The position numbers and the translations under genes were made by a program. DNA of 64,000 nt from Acanthosepion lycidas (taxonomy: Eukaryota; Mollusca; Cephalopoda; Sepiida; Sepiidae), in NCBI GenBank assembly GCA_963932145.1, contig OZ010573.1:24826260-24890259 (forward strand). The letters are read 5' to 3'. The notes beneath the pieces are model-generated. The model had not been told where the DNA came from. It worked only from the letters and a program-made list of their open reading frames with translations, and did not search any database. Numbering within the stretch: the stretch's first letter is position 1; each line of letters starts with the position of its first letter. Of this stretch, positions 1 to 9,875 are shown in pieces.

Positions 1-182
1 GGATCGCCACAATTTTCTGTCCTTTGTAGCTCTTAATAAATTTTGTCTTTTTGTTATCTCTCCTAAACCTTGCTAAGACATCCATTTATTCAACCTTGCT
101 ATGTAAGTTATGCCTTGTTTTCCTGTTTTCCTTCAGTGTGTTCTATGAGTATCAAATTTCCCAAGCCGTCTTTCCTTATTAA
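1..182 (-). mobile_element. LINE family A 3' fragment (cut by window edge)
   Basis: The reverse complement aligns with the C-terminal end of the LINE seen in better copies at 797-1440 and 21600-22092 (frames resembling LLYGSECWTIS ... RQLKFLGHIMRKEGLENL ... LRATKDRKLWRAM). This copy covers only the last part of that reading frame and is broken by stops. I call the family LINE A throughout; its clade is not determined. Confidence 0.7.
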
Positions 183-367
183 AATATATTTGATAATTCT
201 TCTCTTTCATTGGTAGATTAATGATTTTCTCGGAAAACTAACATCAGACATGAGGGTGCTGATTTGAATATGTTATCCAATTAAAATAATATTTAATTTA
301 AATATTTAAATATGTATAGAAAATAAATATTGGACAACAAATTGAGAATGTCCAATGTGTTCCTTAC
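183..367. other. AT-rich flank, probable RFX6-like intron
   Basis: Low-complexity AT-rich sequence directly downstream, on the minus strand, of the RFX-like exon. It starts with that exon's GTAAG donor, so it should be the next intron. No further exon is visible before the window edge. Confidence 0.45.
361..367 (-). promoter_or_regulatory. 5' splice donor of the RFX6-like exon
   Basis: The minus strand reads G|GTAAGGA, a near-consensus GT donor directly after the split TG of the tryptophan codon. Confidence 0.7.
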
Positions 368-551
368 CATTGTAATGTTAAAGCCGTTTGTTTCTTTTTA
401 TCTCGCATTATTTGGGCCACTGTCTTCTTCGGCATTTGCGATGTGCTGCTATTGTTACAGTTGTTGCTGTGATTAGACCCGCTGATTGATGTGCCCAGTT
501 TTTTCTCATCGTCACTCGAACCGGAATCCTCAGAGTCTTCGGTATCAATAT
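368..551 (-). CDS. Internal exon of an RFX-family transcription factor (RFX6-like)
   Basis: Read on the minus strand, a pyrimidine tract ending CTTGTAG precedes base 551 and the exon ends ...CAATG followed by GTAAGG (361-367), giving a 184-nt exon of 2 + 60 codons + 2 nt with one frame fully open. It first encodes an acidic Ser/Asp/Glu stretch (DTEDSEDSGSSDDEKK), then an Asn/Ser linker, then PKKTVAQIMRDKKKQ and LTLQ, with the split Trp codon completed in the next exon. From memory, this basic segment and the LTLQW start match the region of RFX6 just before and into the winged-helix RFX DNA-binding domain (RFX4 shares TLQW but not the basic run). RFX6 is a nuclear X-box-binding factor needed for endocrine and gut cell fate in vertebrates; its role here is inferred only. 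The rest of the DNA-binding domain must lie left of base 1. The N-terminal exon or exons should lie to the right, but I could not recognise them. Splice phases are 1 (in) and 2 (out). This is the only host coding exon I trust. Confidence 0.8.
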
Positions 552-575
552 CTACAAGAAAAAAAATGCAATTAT
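552..575 (-). promoter_or_regulatory. 3' splice acceptor tract of the RFX6-like exon
   Basis: On the minus strand this reads as a run of T ending TTCTTGTAG, a strong polypyrimidine tract plus AG immediately before the open frame. Confidence 0.7.
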
Positions 576-796
576 TACTTTATATTTAAACCAAGAAAAT
601 TGATCGATGAAACAGGTACGGAAAAAGATTTCTTGAAGTAAGAGTTAAGAGTTGTTCACGTCTTAACATGAGCGAAATAAGGTCATCAAACCAATTACAC
701 ATAATTACACCTGATTTTAGGCCAAGGTAAAAATCTTAATTTAAATTGAAAATATGCCGAGTAAATCTGAAAAGAAAAACGCGGAACTATTCCTCA

Positions 797-1440
797 CTGT
801 GTCACTTCAGGACTTTGGCGATCACTGCTAGCCATAATTTCCTATCCTTTGTAATTCTTAATAAATTTTGTTTTTTTGAACACTGTTTATCCATCCATTT
901 ACTCAAGCTCGTTAGGCAGGTTATGTGTTGTTTTTCTCTTGAATCCGTCCTGTGAGTATCAAATTTTCAACGCCCTCTTTCCTCATTAACTGCCGTAGAA
1001 ATTTCAACTGTCTCTTTCTGATGGTAGTGTCCTTTTTGTTTTCATTTTCTCTAAAACTTCGTCATTGCTCACATGTTCCATCCATGGTATTCTTAACACC
1101 CTTCTGTAGAAACACATTTCTGTTGCTTCAAGTTATTTTTCGTCTGTGAAGAAATTGTCTATCATTCACTGTCATATAGGAGGACAGATACTACGTAACA
1201 GTTCAGTAGTCTTCTCTTTGTTTCTAACGGAACTTTCCAATTTCTTAATATTGTGCTTAGCTTTTTGGAAGGCATCTTTCACTTTCCCAATAAAAATTCG
1301 AATTTAAGTTCCGCACTTTCCGTCTCCTGTCAAAACACTTGCCAGATATTTAAATTGCTGTGCTTGTTTTGATTTTGGTATCTCCGATTTGTAATTTGCA
1401 TTTTGGGCTCATCCTTTTGCAACCATATTACGTAATTTTA
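797..1440 (-). mobile_element. LINE family A, 3' reading-frame fragment
   Basis: Reverse complement of a typical family A copy. From the right it runs from the region before the LYGSECW block, through the EAAEMCFYRRMLRI-like block and the RQLKFLGHIMRKEGL-like block, to the LRATKDRKLW-like end. Frameshifts and stops occur throughout. The 5' part of the LINE, including the reverse transcriptase catalytic core, is missing, so this is a 5'-truncated dead copy. Confidence 0.75.
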
Positions 1441-1715
1441 ATTACTGTAGATATTTGGCGCATCTGATCAACTTCTTTTTTGAAAACATCTTTAAGATTC
1501 TTCATCTTATGAAGACTATTTACTGCTTTTCTCTGAGTCGATATCTGAAACTGTGGATATAATGTATGCTATATTTGTCCTATACATAGATACCACTGAT
1601 AAATTCCTGTTTATAAATTAAGCATTATAAAATAAACAAAAAAAAAACTAATAAAATAATTACAATTTACTTTCATAAAAATTATGTGAAAAACAGAAGA
1701 TTCATTCTTTTTTTA
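1441..1715. other. AT-rich spacer, nothing recognised
   Basis: No open frame, repeat match or structure noticed. Confidence 0.4.
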
Positions 1716-2300
1716 TTATTTTATTGATTTTTTTAAAATCCTTTCTAGCACGTTCGAAATTTTGGTTAAAAATCTTGATGTTTTTTTTACTTCAGCGGTT
1801 AGGCCAAAGATTAGCATGAGGAAGTTTAATGCCTTTTTTCCGCTAAAAAACACATTGATTTGGAAATTCTTGCAAAAATAAAATAGTTGTCGGATTTTAA
1901 TCAAACTTTCAGAACATTAACAAATGAATGAAATTATTTTAGAATTTTTATTTTTTTTTTAGAAAATCTTGGTAGAAATATTTTTTTCACTTCTTTTATC
2001 TCCCCTTACTTAATGAAATTATAAGAAATTAAATTTTGGCTCGCTTCATATTTATATTAGTTAAAAGCAGGACTCCTTGGAGAATGTAAATCTTCATATT
2101 TTTTTTTTCAAACAATTACTAATTTCCCTAAAATTTGCTCTGAATCGTAAAAATAAGTAATGCAATCAAGCTAAGACATTATTTAATTAGAAAAGCTTTT
2201 AGCTGTTTTTATGAATAAAATATATTATGGACACTATTGTCTTAAGAAAACATTTTGTTTTGATGAATAATGAAATTTTACAAGAATTGTTTTCTATTTT
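1716..2300 (+). repeat. Unclassified 600-bp AT-rich dispersed repeat, copy 1
   Basis: This stretch aligns over its whole length with the reverse complement of 53700-54262. Shared landmarks in order include GGTTAAAAATCTT, GGCCAAAGATTA, ACATTGATTTGGAAA, AGAAAATCTTGG, AGAAATTAAATT, AAAAGCAGGA and GATGAATAATGAA. It has no open frame of note and no terminal repeat that I can see. It is not a known family that I recognise. Confidence 0.7.
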
Positions 2301-3929
2301 AATAATTTAAAAAGTTTTAAATCTTTTTAGATTTCTGATCTGGTTTTTAAATTTCTGCACGTTTAGGCGATATTCTTATTATGTAAAAAACTATATTTAC
2401 TAATCATAAATTGAAAAGCTTAGAACAAATCTTCCTGCATCAATATTTTTAAAATAAAACTATAGTATAGTAAATTTACAGCCCAAAATATTTAAAATTC
2501 GATAAAAATATTAAATTACAGAGAATATTTTCTTAAATTTTTAAGATTACTAAGTGCTTAAAAATTCTATATAGAAGGCGCTCACCTTAATCCAATTACT
2601 TTTGAATGCCTAACCCCACCCCATAGGACAACATTAGATAAATATCAACCGGACAACAAGGTGTCAAACCCGCAAAAGCCTTAAATAAACAGCTACTATC
2701 GGGGTGAAAATTATATTTTTTTTTGATATTTGAAACTTAAAGTAAATAATAGTTGTTTCAAATATTATTAATTATACCTTAAATCTGATAATAATAAGTT
2801 TCAGAATAGTATATCTTATTTTAGAAAGAATTTTTAATAAAGAGAATTAGGGGCTATAATGAATTTTTTAACAAAAAAAATTAAAAAAAAAACAAAACAA
2901 AATAACAAACCAAAATAAAAAGCAAACAAAAAACAAAACTCCTTCCAGCGAATTTAAATTAGATTTTGAAATAAAACAAAGTATTTTACTTATTGGAAAT
3001 ATTAAATTTAATCTACAAACTTAAAATTAAAACAAAAGCTTTTAGAAAGATTTTTAATTTTAAAAAATTATTTTAAACTTTAGCTATCGCGATTTTTTAA
3101 AAAATTTTATTGGAGGTCCCGATACTAAACTTTATAAATGCTTAATATTGCACTTCTGCAGCAAGTTCTTGAGGCTCATGTGATAACACTTAATGTCTCT
3201 GGGGTTTTGTTTTACACTGTGTTCTATAGACAGTAAAAAAATAATCGCTATGTATGATGGTAATATACACAAGGAGTGCTCATAATTTTTAGGCACAGCC
3301 AAAGGGTGTTTTCAAGAAAGTTTCTCATATTTGAGAACTTCTTTTGGTCAGATTTTTGGAAGTCTGTTAAACTGAGAACTTTTCAGTACCACTATATATT
3401 ATTATTGAATTTCTTCATAGTGCTTTGTTCATTCCACATCTGTTAATAGAACATTTCGTTTATTGCGGTTAATCTAATGTTTCTGTTCTCAGTTCTTATT
3501 ATAACAAAATACTAGTGAATTCTTATTATTGTCAAATATCCCCCCCCACGCACATACACGCACACACATTTATGAAGAGACGTTGAAAAGTTTTACAACC
3601 GATTTACTCTTCAAAATCTGATAAAATATCTAAACTGGCCGAAAACTTTTCAGCATAACCTCGTACATCCATGTGATATGGAAAAAATATTAATCCTATC
3701 CAGGATGTCTAAAAAGTCAATAAAGAGTTTTAAGAGTTATTTTCTGTTTTGCTTGGCTCTTATCCTGAATCCATTATAAAAATTCAGGATGTGATTTCAG
3801 TGTATAAACTAGTTATATCAAATTTAGTAGAGGAGATAAAGAAAATGAACATAGAATAAGCTGCAGTAGATATAGTTTCGCCTAACACCACAATTTGCTA
3901 CAAAACGAAAATATTAACCTGAAAACTCG
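2301..3929. other. AT-rich stretch without recognised genes
   Basis: Very AT-rich, including an A-rich patch at 2868-2940 and a short CA-rich patch near 3541-3568. No exon-like open frame and no match to the repeat families found elsewhere in the window. Confidence 0.5.
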
Positions 3930-4300
3930 AGTCATGTTCTTAAATAGTCTCGTCAGATCGAGGCTTTCATATAAATGCGTGGCGTCAAACCCGTTCAGAA
4001 ATATCCAAACTGTCTACTGTATGCAACCGCTTTTCTCAGATCAATGGTTAAAATAGCTGTGAGAGAATGAAGTCTGTGGGTCTTGGTGAAGATCATCTTT
4101 GAACCTTGCGAACTGGCGCTACAGAATCATAAAGAAATAACTACCAAATAAGAGAAAACACATCACTTGGGCAATTTCCATCAACAACAATAACTAAAAT
4201 TAAAATAGAAGGCACAAAGAGAAATGACATAATTAAGATACTGACTTCAAAGAGATTAAGGAAGGAAAACCCCAGCAATACTGGAAAGACCGGTAAAAAT
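3930..4300 (+). mobile_element. Decayed LINE C-terminal fragment, second lineage
   Basis: Broken plus-strand frames resemble the region after the reverse transcriptase in RTE/Nimb-type elements: LNSLVRSR, then a spaced aromatic/Cys stretch, then TSLGQFPSTTITKIKIEG and NDIIKILT. Several frameshifts and stops. It differs from LINE family A. The assignment rests on the pattern of the frames only. Confidence 0.45.
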
Positions 4301-4632
4301 TACTGGACTTGAGAAACTTGAAAAAAAAAAATTGTTTTAAGAGAAATAATTTATAAATCGCAACTGACAATAGTCTGTTCGGTCAGTGAATGCTAAATGT
4401 TTCCTTACAAGTAAACTGCTAATATTACCATTACAATTATCAACCTCTTACTTTTTGTTTCTTAAGGAATGTTTTTAATTAAAATTTAAGTTGAATTTCC
4501 CTTTGTAAATTTATTCCAGAAACAATAGATTAAAGTGATATTTAACCCAATATGGTACATTTTGACTATTTTCTTTTTACATCTATCTGGATTTTTCTTT
4601 TCGTAAGGCAAGAAGAAAGTTAAGTGGATATT

Positions 4633-4636
<4 letters not shown>

Positions 4637-4694
<58 letters not shown>
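4637..4694. repeat. (TA)n microsatellite
   Basis: Uninterrupted TA run of about 58 bp that abuts the left arm of the palindrome starting at 4695. Confidence 0.95.
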
Positions 4695-4698
<4 letters not shown>

Positions 4699-5112
4699 TT
4701 CATTAAAGACGACTGACAAGGTACTGCGATTAAGTTTTTCATTTAATTTTTCTTGTGTTCACGTAAGTGTTTTTATTTTCTGAACATAAAGTATGTAAGA
4801 AATGTGCGAATGTTGTGTATGTCTAAGTGCTTTCAGCTATTTTTAGCATTATCAAGGATGATTTTTATTTTTATCTTTAACTGAATGTAGATACATGCAT
4901 AAAGAAATCCATACATTCAGTTAAAAATAAAAATGAAAAACATCCTTTATAATGGCTAAAAGAATAGCTGAAAGCGTTTGGATATACAGAATATTCGCAA
5001 GTGTTTTTTACACAATTTATATCTAGAAAATAAAAAAAAATATACGAACAAAAGAAAAATTAAATGAAAAACTTACTCGCAGTACCTTGTCAGTCGTCTT
5101 TAATTAAACTTG
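4695..5112. repeat. Long snap-back palindrome (about 200-bp arms)
   Basis: The left arm 4695-4889 and right arm 4912-5112 are inverted copies separated by a loop of about 22 bp. Shared blocks include AAAGACGACTGACAAGGTAC, TTTTTCATTTAATTTTTCTT, GCTTTCAGCTATT and TTTTAACTGAATGTA. The arms are imperfect (roughly 80-85% by eye). Related single-arm or asymmetric copies lie at 9640-9843 and 18368-18590. It looks like a fold-back MITE-type element inserted beside (TA)n. Confidence 0.85.
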
Positions 5113-5600
5113 TATAAGAGACGGATTGCTTCATGCTGCTCGTAAAAAGACATCAGTTTATAGTTTTTTCTTACACTTTATTTTTCTGTTTTTTTTTTAA
5201 TTTTGCAGTCTAACCGTAGGTCACGGAAATCCAAATTCTATATTGTTTTCATAGTTCACTACCAAATAAAATGTACAATATAATTAAAATCAGCAATTAA
5301 GATTTTAAACAAACTGAAACTGTTTTTTAAGACATTGGACATAATATTGCACACTAGTATTTGTTAATATTTTGTAACAAATTGTGTCTATAACAATAAA
5401 AACGTGTGTAAATTATGTTAGTGTTGCTGATCTCAAAATATGTGGAGTTTATTGTATTCGGCACTTTAGCAAGTTTCGACATTTCTGACACACACAGTCA
5501 CACTTATGTACTAGGCAAAAGAAATGTTGCAAAGTGGAAAAAGTTTTGCCACGAAGACTTCTTTTTGTCATATTTCTTTCCTCTAAAATTGCTCTTGATA
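5113..5600. other. Unique-looking AT-rich DNA
   Basis: No supported gene. The open frame that enters the TA arrays on the right is a microsatellite artefact. Confidence 0.4.
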
Positions 5601-5605
5601 TATAA

Positions 5606-5607
<2 letters not shown>

Positions 5608-5665
<58 letters not shown>

Positions 5666-5673
5666 GTTATCCC

Positions 5674-5727
<54 letters not shown>
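5608..5727. repeat. Two (TA)n arrays split by a short unique stretch
   Basis: TA runs at 5608-5664 and 5677-5727, separated by CGTTATCCCATT. Confidence 0.95.
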
Positions 5728-5734
<7 letters not shown>

Positions 5735-6044
5735 AACATTTAGTTTGTATGTTATCTCTTATGTTGCGTCATCATAACGCAAAAATAGTATTACGCAGTT
5801 TTTTGCAACTATTAACATTCTGAATCTTGAGAGTATCCGAAAGCTCTGATTAAAACCTTAGTTGACAACATTGCCTATGCATGGTCACCAATAACTCTAA
5901 CTCTGCCGACATGTGGGGGAAAATAGTTATGTAATTGAAAACTTGCTTTATCCAATGGTATTTTTGTTTTCTCTGTATCTATTGTAGTTTTCATAGAAAT
6001 AATCAGGTGGCATTACTCTCAAAGCGCTCTTCTTGTGTTGGAAA

Positions 6045-6092
6045 TTGTGTGTGTATGTGTGTATGTGTGTATGTGTGTGTGTGTATGTGTAT
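6045..6092. repeat. (GT)n/(GTAT)n microsatellite
   Basis: Alternating GTGTGTAT units. Confidence 0.85.
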
Positions 6093-6289
6093 GCCTAACA
6101 CGGTCGATTTGTCAGGAAGATGACTTCTTGATGCTATCGATCTGAGAACCGATGCCAGCGTATAGAAAGTGCTTGAAAATCGTACCAAAGTACAGTCGAA
6201 TTTTAAAAATCCATTCGGTTATAATTTATTTCATGAATATATACAAATATTCATCTTTTCAGACCGAAGTTTTTTTAAAAAATAAATGT

Positions 6290-6440
6290 AATCATTTTGT
6301 CCAGAAAAAAGGAAAAGGGAGAGGAAAAAAGAAAAAAAGGAAAAAGAAAAAATTATATTAAAAGAGGAAGAAAGAAAAAGAAAAATTTCAATATAAGGTA
6401 AAAACAAAAAATAGGGGGAAAAGAAGAGAGAGAGGGGAAG
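6290..6440. repeat. Purine-rich (A/G) tract
   Basis: Nearly pure A/G on the plus strand: AAAAGGAAAAGGGAGAGG-type sequence. Lysine-rich and Ser/Leu-rich open frames here are compositional artefacts. Confidence 0.7.
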
Positions 6441-6807
6441 GAGATAGGAGGAACCGTCAATCTCTGATTCCCAACAACTTCCGGGACAGATGCAATCTAT
6501 GCATACAGGAAAAATCATAAGGATTAAGTATAAAAATGCTGATGAATTATTGAATCAAAGGAACGAACTTATCTTGAAGTGTAGGCACAGGAACATATTT
6601 AAAATTCCTTAAAAACTTTGATTTTGGAGAATTTATACTTGAAGTGCTGATACTGTTTTATATGGGTACTAACATGTATACGTACATGCATTCACATTTT
6701 TGTATATGATCATTTATGTGATTCTCTTTTCTACAACAGTTATAATTATTTTTATATTAATTTTTGATAATATTATCGTCATCATTTTATTATTATTATT
6801 TTTTTAT

Positions 6808-6810
<3 letters not shown>

Positions 6811-6865
<55 letters not shown>

Positions 6866-6866
6866 T
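6811..6866. repeat. (TC)n followed by (TA)n
   Basis: TC run to about 6838, then TA run to 6866. Confidence 0.95.
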
Positions 6867-7379
6867 AAGTTCTTTAAATTTGTTCTTTATTGATCCCTTA
6901 TTTTATTTAATTATTTAATTAATATTTTTACATATTTTTATATGTTTTATTTTTTCATTTTAATTTATTTAACTTACCTTATTCTATTGATGTCAAATAT
7001 TATTATTATTATTAAAACGAAATTGTGATGATTATAATGCGATGATGATTCCTTTGCTGACGAAAATGACATGAATTTAGACATATTACTGTATCTATTT
7101 TAAGTCTGATCCGACCTCTCTTACTCTGTATATTAATTTGTTCAGCTCTTAAATCATTTCTCGGTTACCCTATCGACTCATGTTTAATTCTTCCTTCTAT
7201 CCATCTCTCATTCTCTCCCCTTTCTCTGCCCCTTCTCTCTCTTTCTCTCTCCCACCAATTTTTTAAAAACCTTATATTGAAATTTTTATTTTTCTTTCTC
7301 TCTCTTTTAATATAATATTTTTTCCTTTTTTTCTTTTTTCCTCTCCCCTTTCCTTTTGTCTGGACAAATTGAGTCCATT
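6867..7379. other. AT-rich then pyrimidine-rich spacer
   Basis: Includes CT-rich patches at 7190-7250 and 7295-7360. No gene seen. Confidence 0.4.
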
Positions 7380-7423
7380 TATAAAAAAAAGTTCGGTCTA
7401 AACAGATAAATATTTGTATAGTA

Positions 7424-7494
7424 TTTACATCTTTGTCGCCATATTTATCACAACGTTTCGTTGTACGCTCCGGCCTTCTTCAGGTGGTTGGAAT
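7424..7494 (-). repeat. Left inverted end of the Penelope-like element
   Basis: Reverse complement of the right end 8459-8525 with few differences; lacks about 5 bases of the GGCC stem found on the right. Confidence 0.8.
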
Positions 7495-7592
7495 CCTTTA
7501 TTTCGATCACTGGGGTAGACTGTTCTAGTTCCACGTTTGATGGATGTCAGTTATCAGTTATCTCCTGCTAATTTTCCCTCTGAAAGTTCTCC

Positions 7593-7665
7593 TTAACCGG
7601 GTATTGAACTCACACTCTTTGGGTATGTCACTGGATCTAACCAACGCCTTTATCCACTGTACCAT
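7593..7665 (-). repeat. tRNA-derived SINE head inside the Penelope-like element
   Basis: On the minus strand it reads GGACACATGGTACAGTGGAT and, about 40 nt on, GAGTTCAATACCC, matching RNA polymerase III A-box and B-box spacing in a tRNA-like fold. Confidence 0.55.
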
Positions 7666-7761
7666 GTGTCCTTGAGGACATCTGTGTATGAATTTCTGGG
7701 TATTATAAACCTAATGTTTTCAGCAACCATTTTTACCAGAGCTCATATTGCAACTTTGTTA

Positions 7762-8091
7762 TCATTGCTTTTCTCTGGCACTCCTTATTACTGGTTCCCA
7801 TATTGTATTTATTTCTATGCTTGGTCGCCTCAGGAGATTTTTGTGGCCTAGCATATGTGCTGATTCCTTAAGTTTACGAATTTTCCAATGGTGTTCCCTG
7901 TCTATGATCTCAACATGATCCCACAGGGGACGGTGATCTCCCTTCTCTCTCCATATGTGGTCAGCCACGCCTGATTTTTCTACTTCCCCTCGCGTTACAG
8001 CTTTCTGGTGTTCTTGAAGCCTTACCTTGAGGGGGGCGGCCTGTCTCTCCTTTATATTCCTTTCTGCAGCTGCACGGGATAGCGTACACAC
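7762..8091 (-). pseudogene. Penelope-like element GIY-YIG endonuclease domain
   Basis: This domain cuts target DNA for insertion of Penelope-like elements. Upstream in another frame the GIY/YIG pair is visible as CVYAIPCSC and EYKGETGR. A run of six C on the minus strand (near 8032-8037) then shifts the frame by one base. After it come KVRLQEHQKAV (catalytic-type Arg), VADHIW, then REHHWKIRKLKESAHML (the Glu of the family) and NTIWEPV near the C terminus. It ends close to the usual PLE C terminus. Dead because of the frameshift and the loss of most of the linked reverse transcriptase. Confidence 0.8.
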
Positions 8092-8096
8092 AGCCT

Positions 8097-8442
8097 TTAG
8101 TCATGTTCTCCTGTATGGGGGGTCTCACTCGAGAGAGATATCTGCAAAGTGTCTTCTAGGGAAGAGTCAGAGGTCAATTTGTCTCTGACTACTGAGAGTG
8201 CCTCCTCCGTGGGTACCTTGGTGAACAAACTCACCACGTCCAAGCTCACCATCTGGTTGGATAGGATGGGAGCATGTTTGATTATTTCCACGAAGTGGGC
8301 GGATTTTCAGACATATGAAGGAGACTTTCCGATCAATGGGTCAATTATATCTACAAGGAAGCGACTCAGAGGGTGGCACACAGAGCCTTGGCAACTAACA
8401 ATCGGCCTGGGCGGAATACCGTCTTTGTGAATCTTAGGGAGT
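8097..8442 (-). pseudogene. Penelope-like reverse transcriptase, N-terminal part only
   Basis: Minus-strand frame runs PKIHKDGIPPRPIVSC, then PLSRFLVDIIDPLIG, then a stop, then HFVEIIKHAPILSNQ, then SLDVVSLFTKVPTEEAL. The last holds reverse transcriptase motif A with its catalytic Asp. The reading continues about 25 residues and then jumps to the linker before the GIY-YIG domain, so the palm with the YVDD box has been deleted. Besides the in-frame stop after PSYV, there are stops before PKIHK. PLE reverse transcriptase normally spans several hundred residues. Confidence 0.8.
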
Positions 8443-8458
8443 TAAAGGGTTCAGTTCG

Positions 8459-8525
8459 AAATTCCAACCACCTGAAGAAGGCCGGAGCGTACAACGGCCG
8501 AAACGTTGTGATAAATATAGCGACA
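8459..8525 (+). repeat. Right inverted end of the Penelope-like element
   Basis: Contains CTGAAGA (8472-8478), a GGCCG...CGGCC hairpin and GAAAC (8500-8504), reminiscent of a hammerhead core but with an extra base before stem II. Confidence 0.75.
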
Positions 8526-8745
8526 AAGATGAGGACAATAGTCCGCATAATGTAAATACTGTACATAATACCTCATCTCAGAAATATAGACAAATATTTG
8601 TATATATTCATGAAATAAATAATCAGCGTTCGTATTTTTAAAGCTCGTCTGTACTTATTGTTATTATTATTGTTGTTCTCTTACAGTGAGCCCTCTTTGG
8701 ATTAATGTCCTCCTTGGAATTATCCTACCAATTATCATTGATATT

Positions 8746-8832
8746 ATATATATATATATATATATATAATTTTCCAAATTGTCATTCAATTACCTGATAA
8801 TGTTCTGATAAATAGAAATTTATATATCATTT

Positions 8833-8895
<63 letters not shown>
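8746..8895. repeat. Two (TA)n arrays
   Basis: TA runs at 8746-8768 and 8837-8895, immediately outside the Penelope-like element. Confidence 0.95.
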
Positions 8896-8897
<2 letters not shown>

Positions 8898-9113
8898 GAA
8901 TTAGAAATATATTAGACAATATGTAAAAGTTTAGTCTGACATGTGAAATATATAAACCGTGAAAAAAAAATGAATTGAAATCTAATGTCCGTGACTATAT
9001 GGGAGTCGAAATAAAAATCAAGCGATCACCCACTTAACATAAATCTTGTTTTGTCTCGGTGATGAAGATTTGGTTCTTTGGAAACAAGTTTTTTGGGTGA
9101 TACTAGTTCAAAA

Positions 9114-9114
9114 T

Positions 9115-9149
<35 letters not shown>

Positions 9150-9154
9150 TATAT
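9114..9154. repeat. (TC)n/(AC)n microsatellite
   Basis: TC run to 9135, then AC run to about 9150. Confidence 0.95.
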
Positions 9155-9595
9155 ATTAACGACGACCAGGGTACAGTTTTATTAAAAAGTGCTCTATACA
9201 TAATCGAAAAAAATTGAACATGCAGCTCTTCAAATATTAAATATTTAAAAAAAATAGGAATCGCTTACACACCCGCTACCATGGTTTCTTGGCTTATTTT
9301 ATGTGCTTTCTTGGCTTATTTTATGTGCGTACAACAGGAAGTGTCACCGAATGGGAGGTGTGAAGCAAGAATGGGAAAGTAGAGTGGAATCGGGAATGAG
9401 AGAAAAAATTACGTACTCTGAACTGGGTTTGTATAAAACCAAAACATACTTTCTAGTATGTCTACACCCCAACAGGACCTCAGAACTTTCATTTAACAGC
9501 TTTTCTTGGTCTGAATACTTTACTATAGATATTTTTTCTTCCTGTCACAGCCCAAAGACATCACTGTTATTATTATAAGACTTGGCTCTCCTCAG
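9155..9595. other. Unique-looking DNA with a short tandem duplication
   Basis: TTTCTTGGCTTATTTTATGT is repeated in tandem at 9291-9335. No supported gene; the 91-residue open frame across it is not recognised and shows no coding signature. Confidence 0.4.
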
Positions 9596-9639
9596 CGCGC
9601 GCACGCACGCACACACACACACACAATTTATAATTGACT

Positions 9640-9837
9640 ATCTGGGCAGCAATTCCTCTTTTATATAGATTTCATTGAAGACGATTAACAAGCGCAACTG
9701 ATTAGCCGAAAGCGATCAGATCCATATATCATTTGAACAGTTTTTACGCATTTAATGTCCAGAAAAGCAATCACTTGTACGAATGAAAAAAAAATTAATA
9801 AAAAGCTTAATCGCAGTGCCTTGTCTGTATTTCTCAA

Positions 9838-9843
<6 letters not shown>
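9640..9843 (-). repeat. Asymmetric copy of the snap-back palindrome family
   Basis: The right part (reverse complement) matches the arm of the 4695-5112 palindrome, including the ACAAGGCACTGCGATTAAGC-like block. The left arm is truncated to about 35 bp. Bounded on the right by (TC)n. Confidence 0.7.

Positions 9844-9872
<29 letters not shown>
9844..9872. repeat. (TC)n microsatellite
   Basis: Uninterrupted CT run followed by a short ACACAC. Confidence 0.95.

Positions 9873-9875
<3 letters not shown>

Larger units (their letters stand above)
7380..8640 (-). mobile_element. Penelope-like element, internally deleted, with inverted ends
   Basis: Minus-strand coding remnants for a Penelope-type reverse transcriptase (8097-8442) and a GIY-YIG endonuclease (7762-8091) sit between two inverted copies of an end sequence. 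The ends are 7424-7494 on the left and 8459-8525 on the right, both carrying CCACCTGAAGAAGGCCGGAG and AACGTTGTGATAAATAT in opposite orientation. Outer sequences around ACAAATATTTGTA-like motifs also match. Penelope-like elements are known to carry direct or inverted long-terminal-like repeats. The 3' non-coding side also holds a tRNA-like insertion at 7593-7665. Confidence 0.8.

Noticed and set aside
5415-5735. Open frame of 106 residues ending in alternating Tyr-Ile
   Set aside because: It runs through (TA)n arrays; the same artefact explains the YIYI frames near 10.2, 18.3, 41.5, 48.8, 55.5, 57.6, 60.0 and 63.2 kb.
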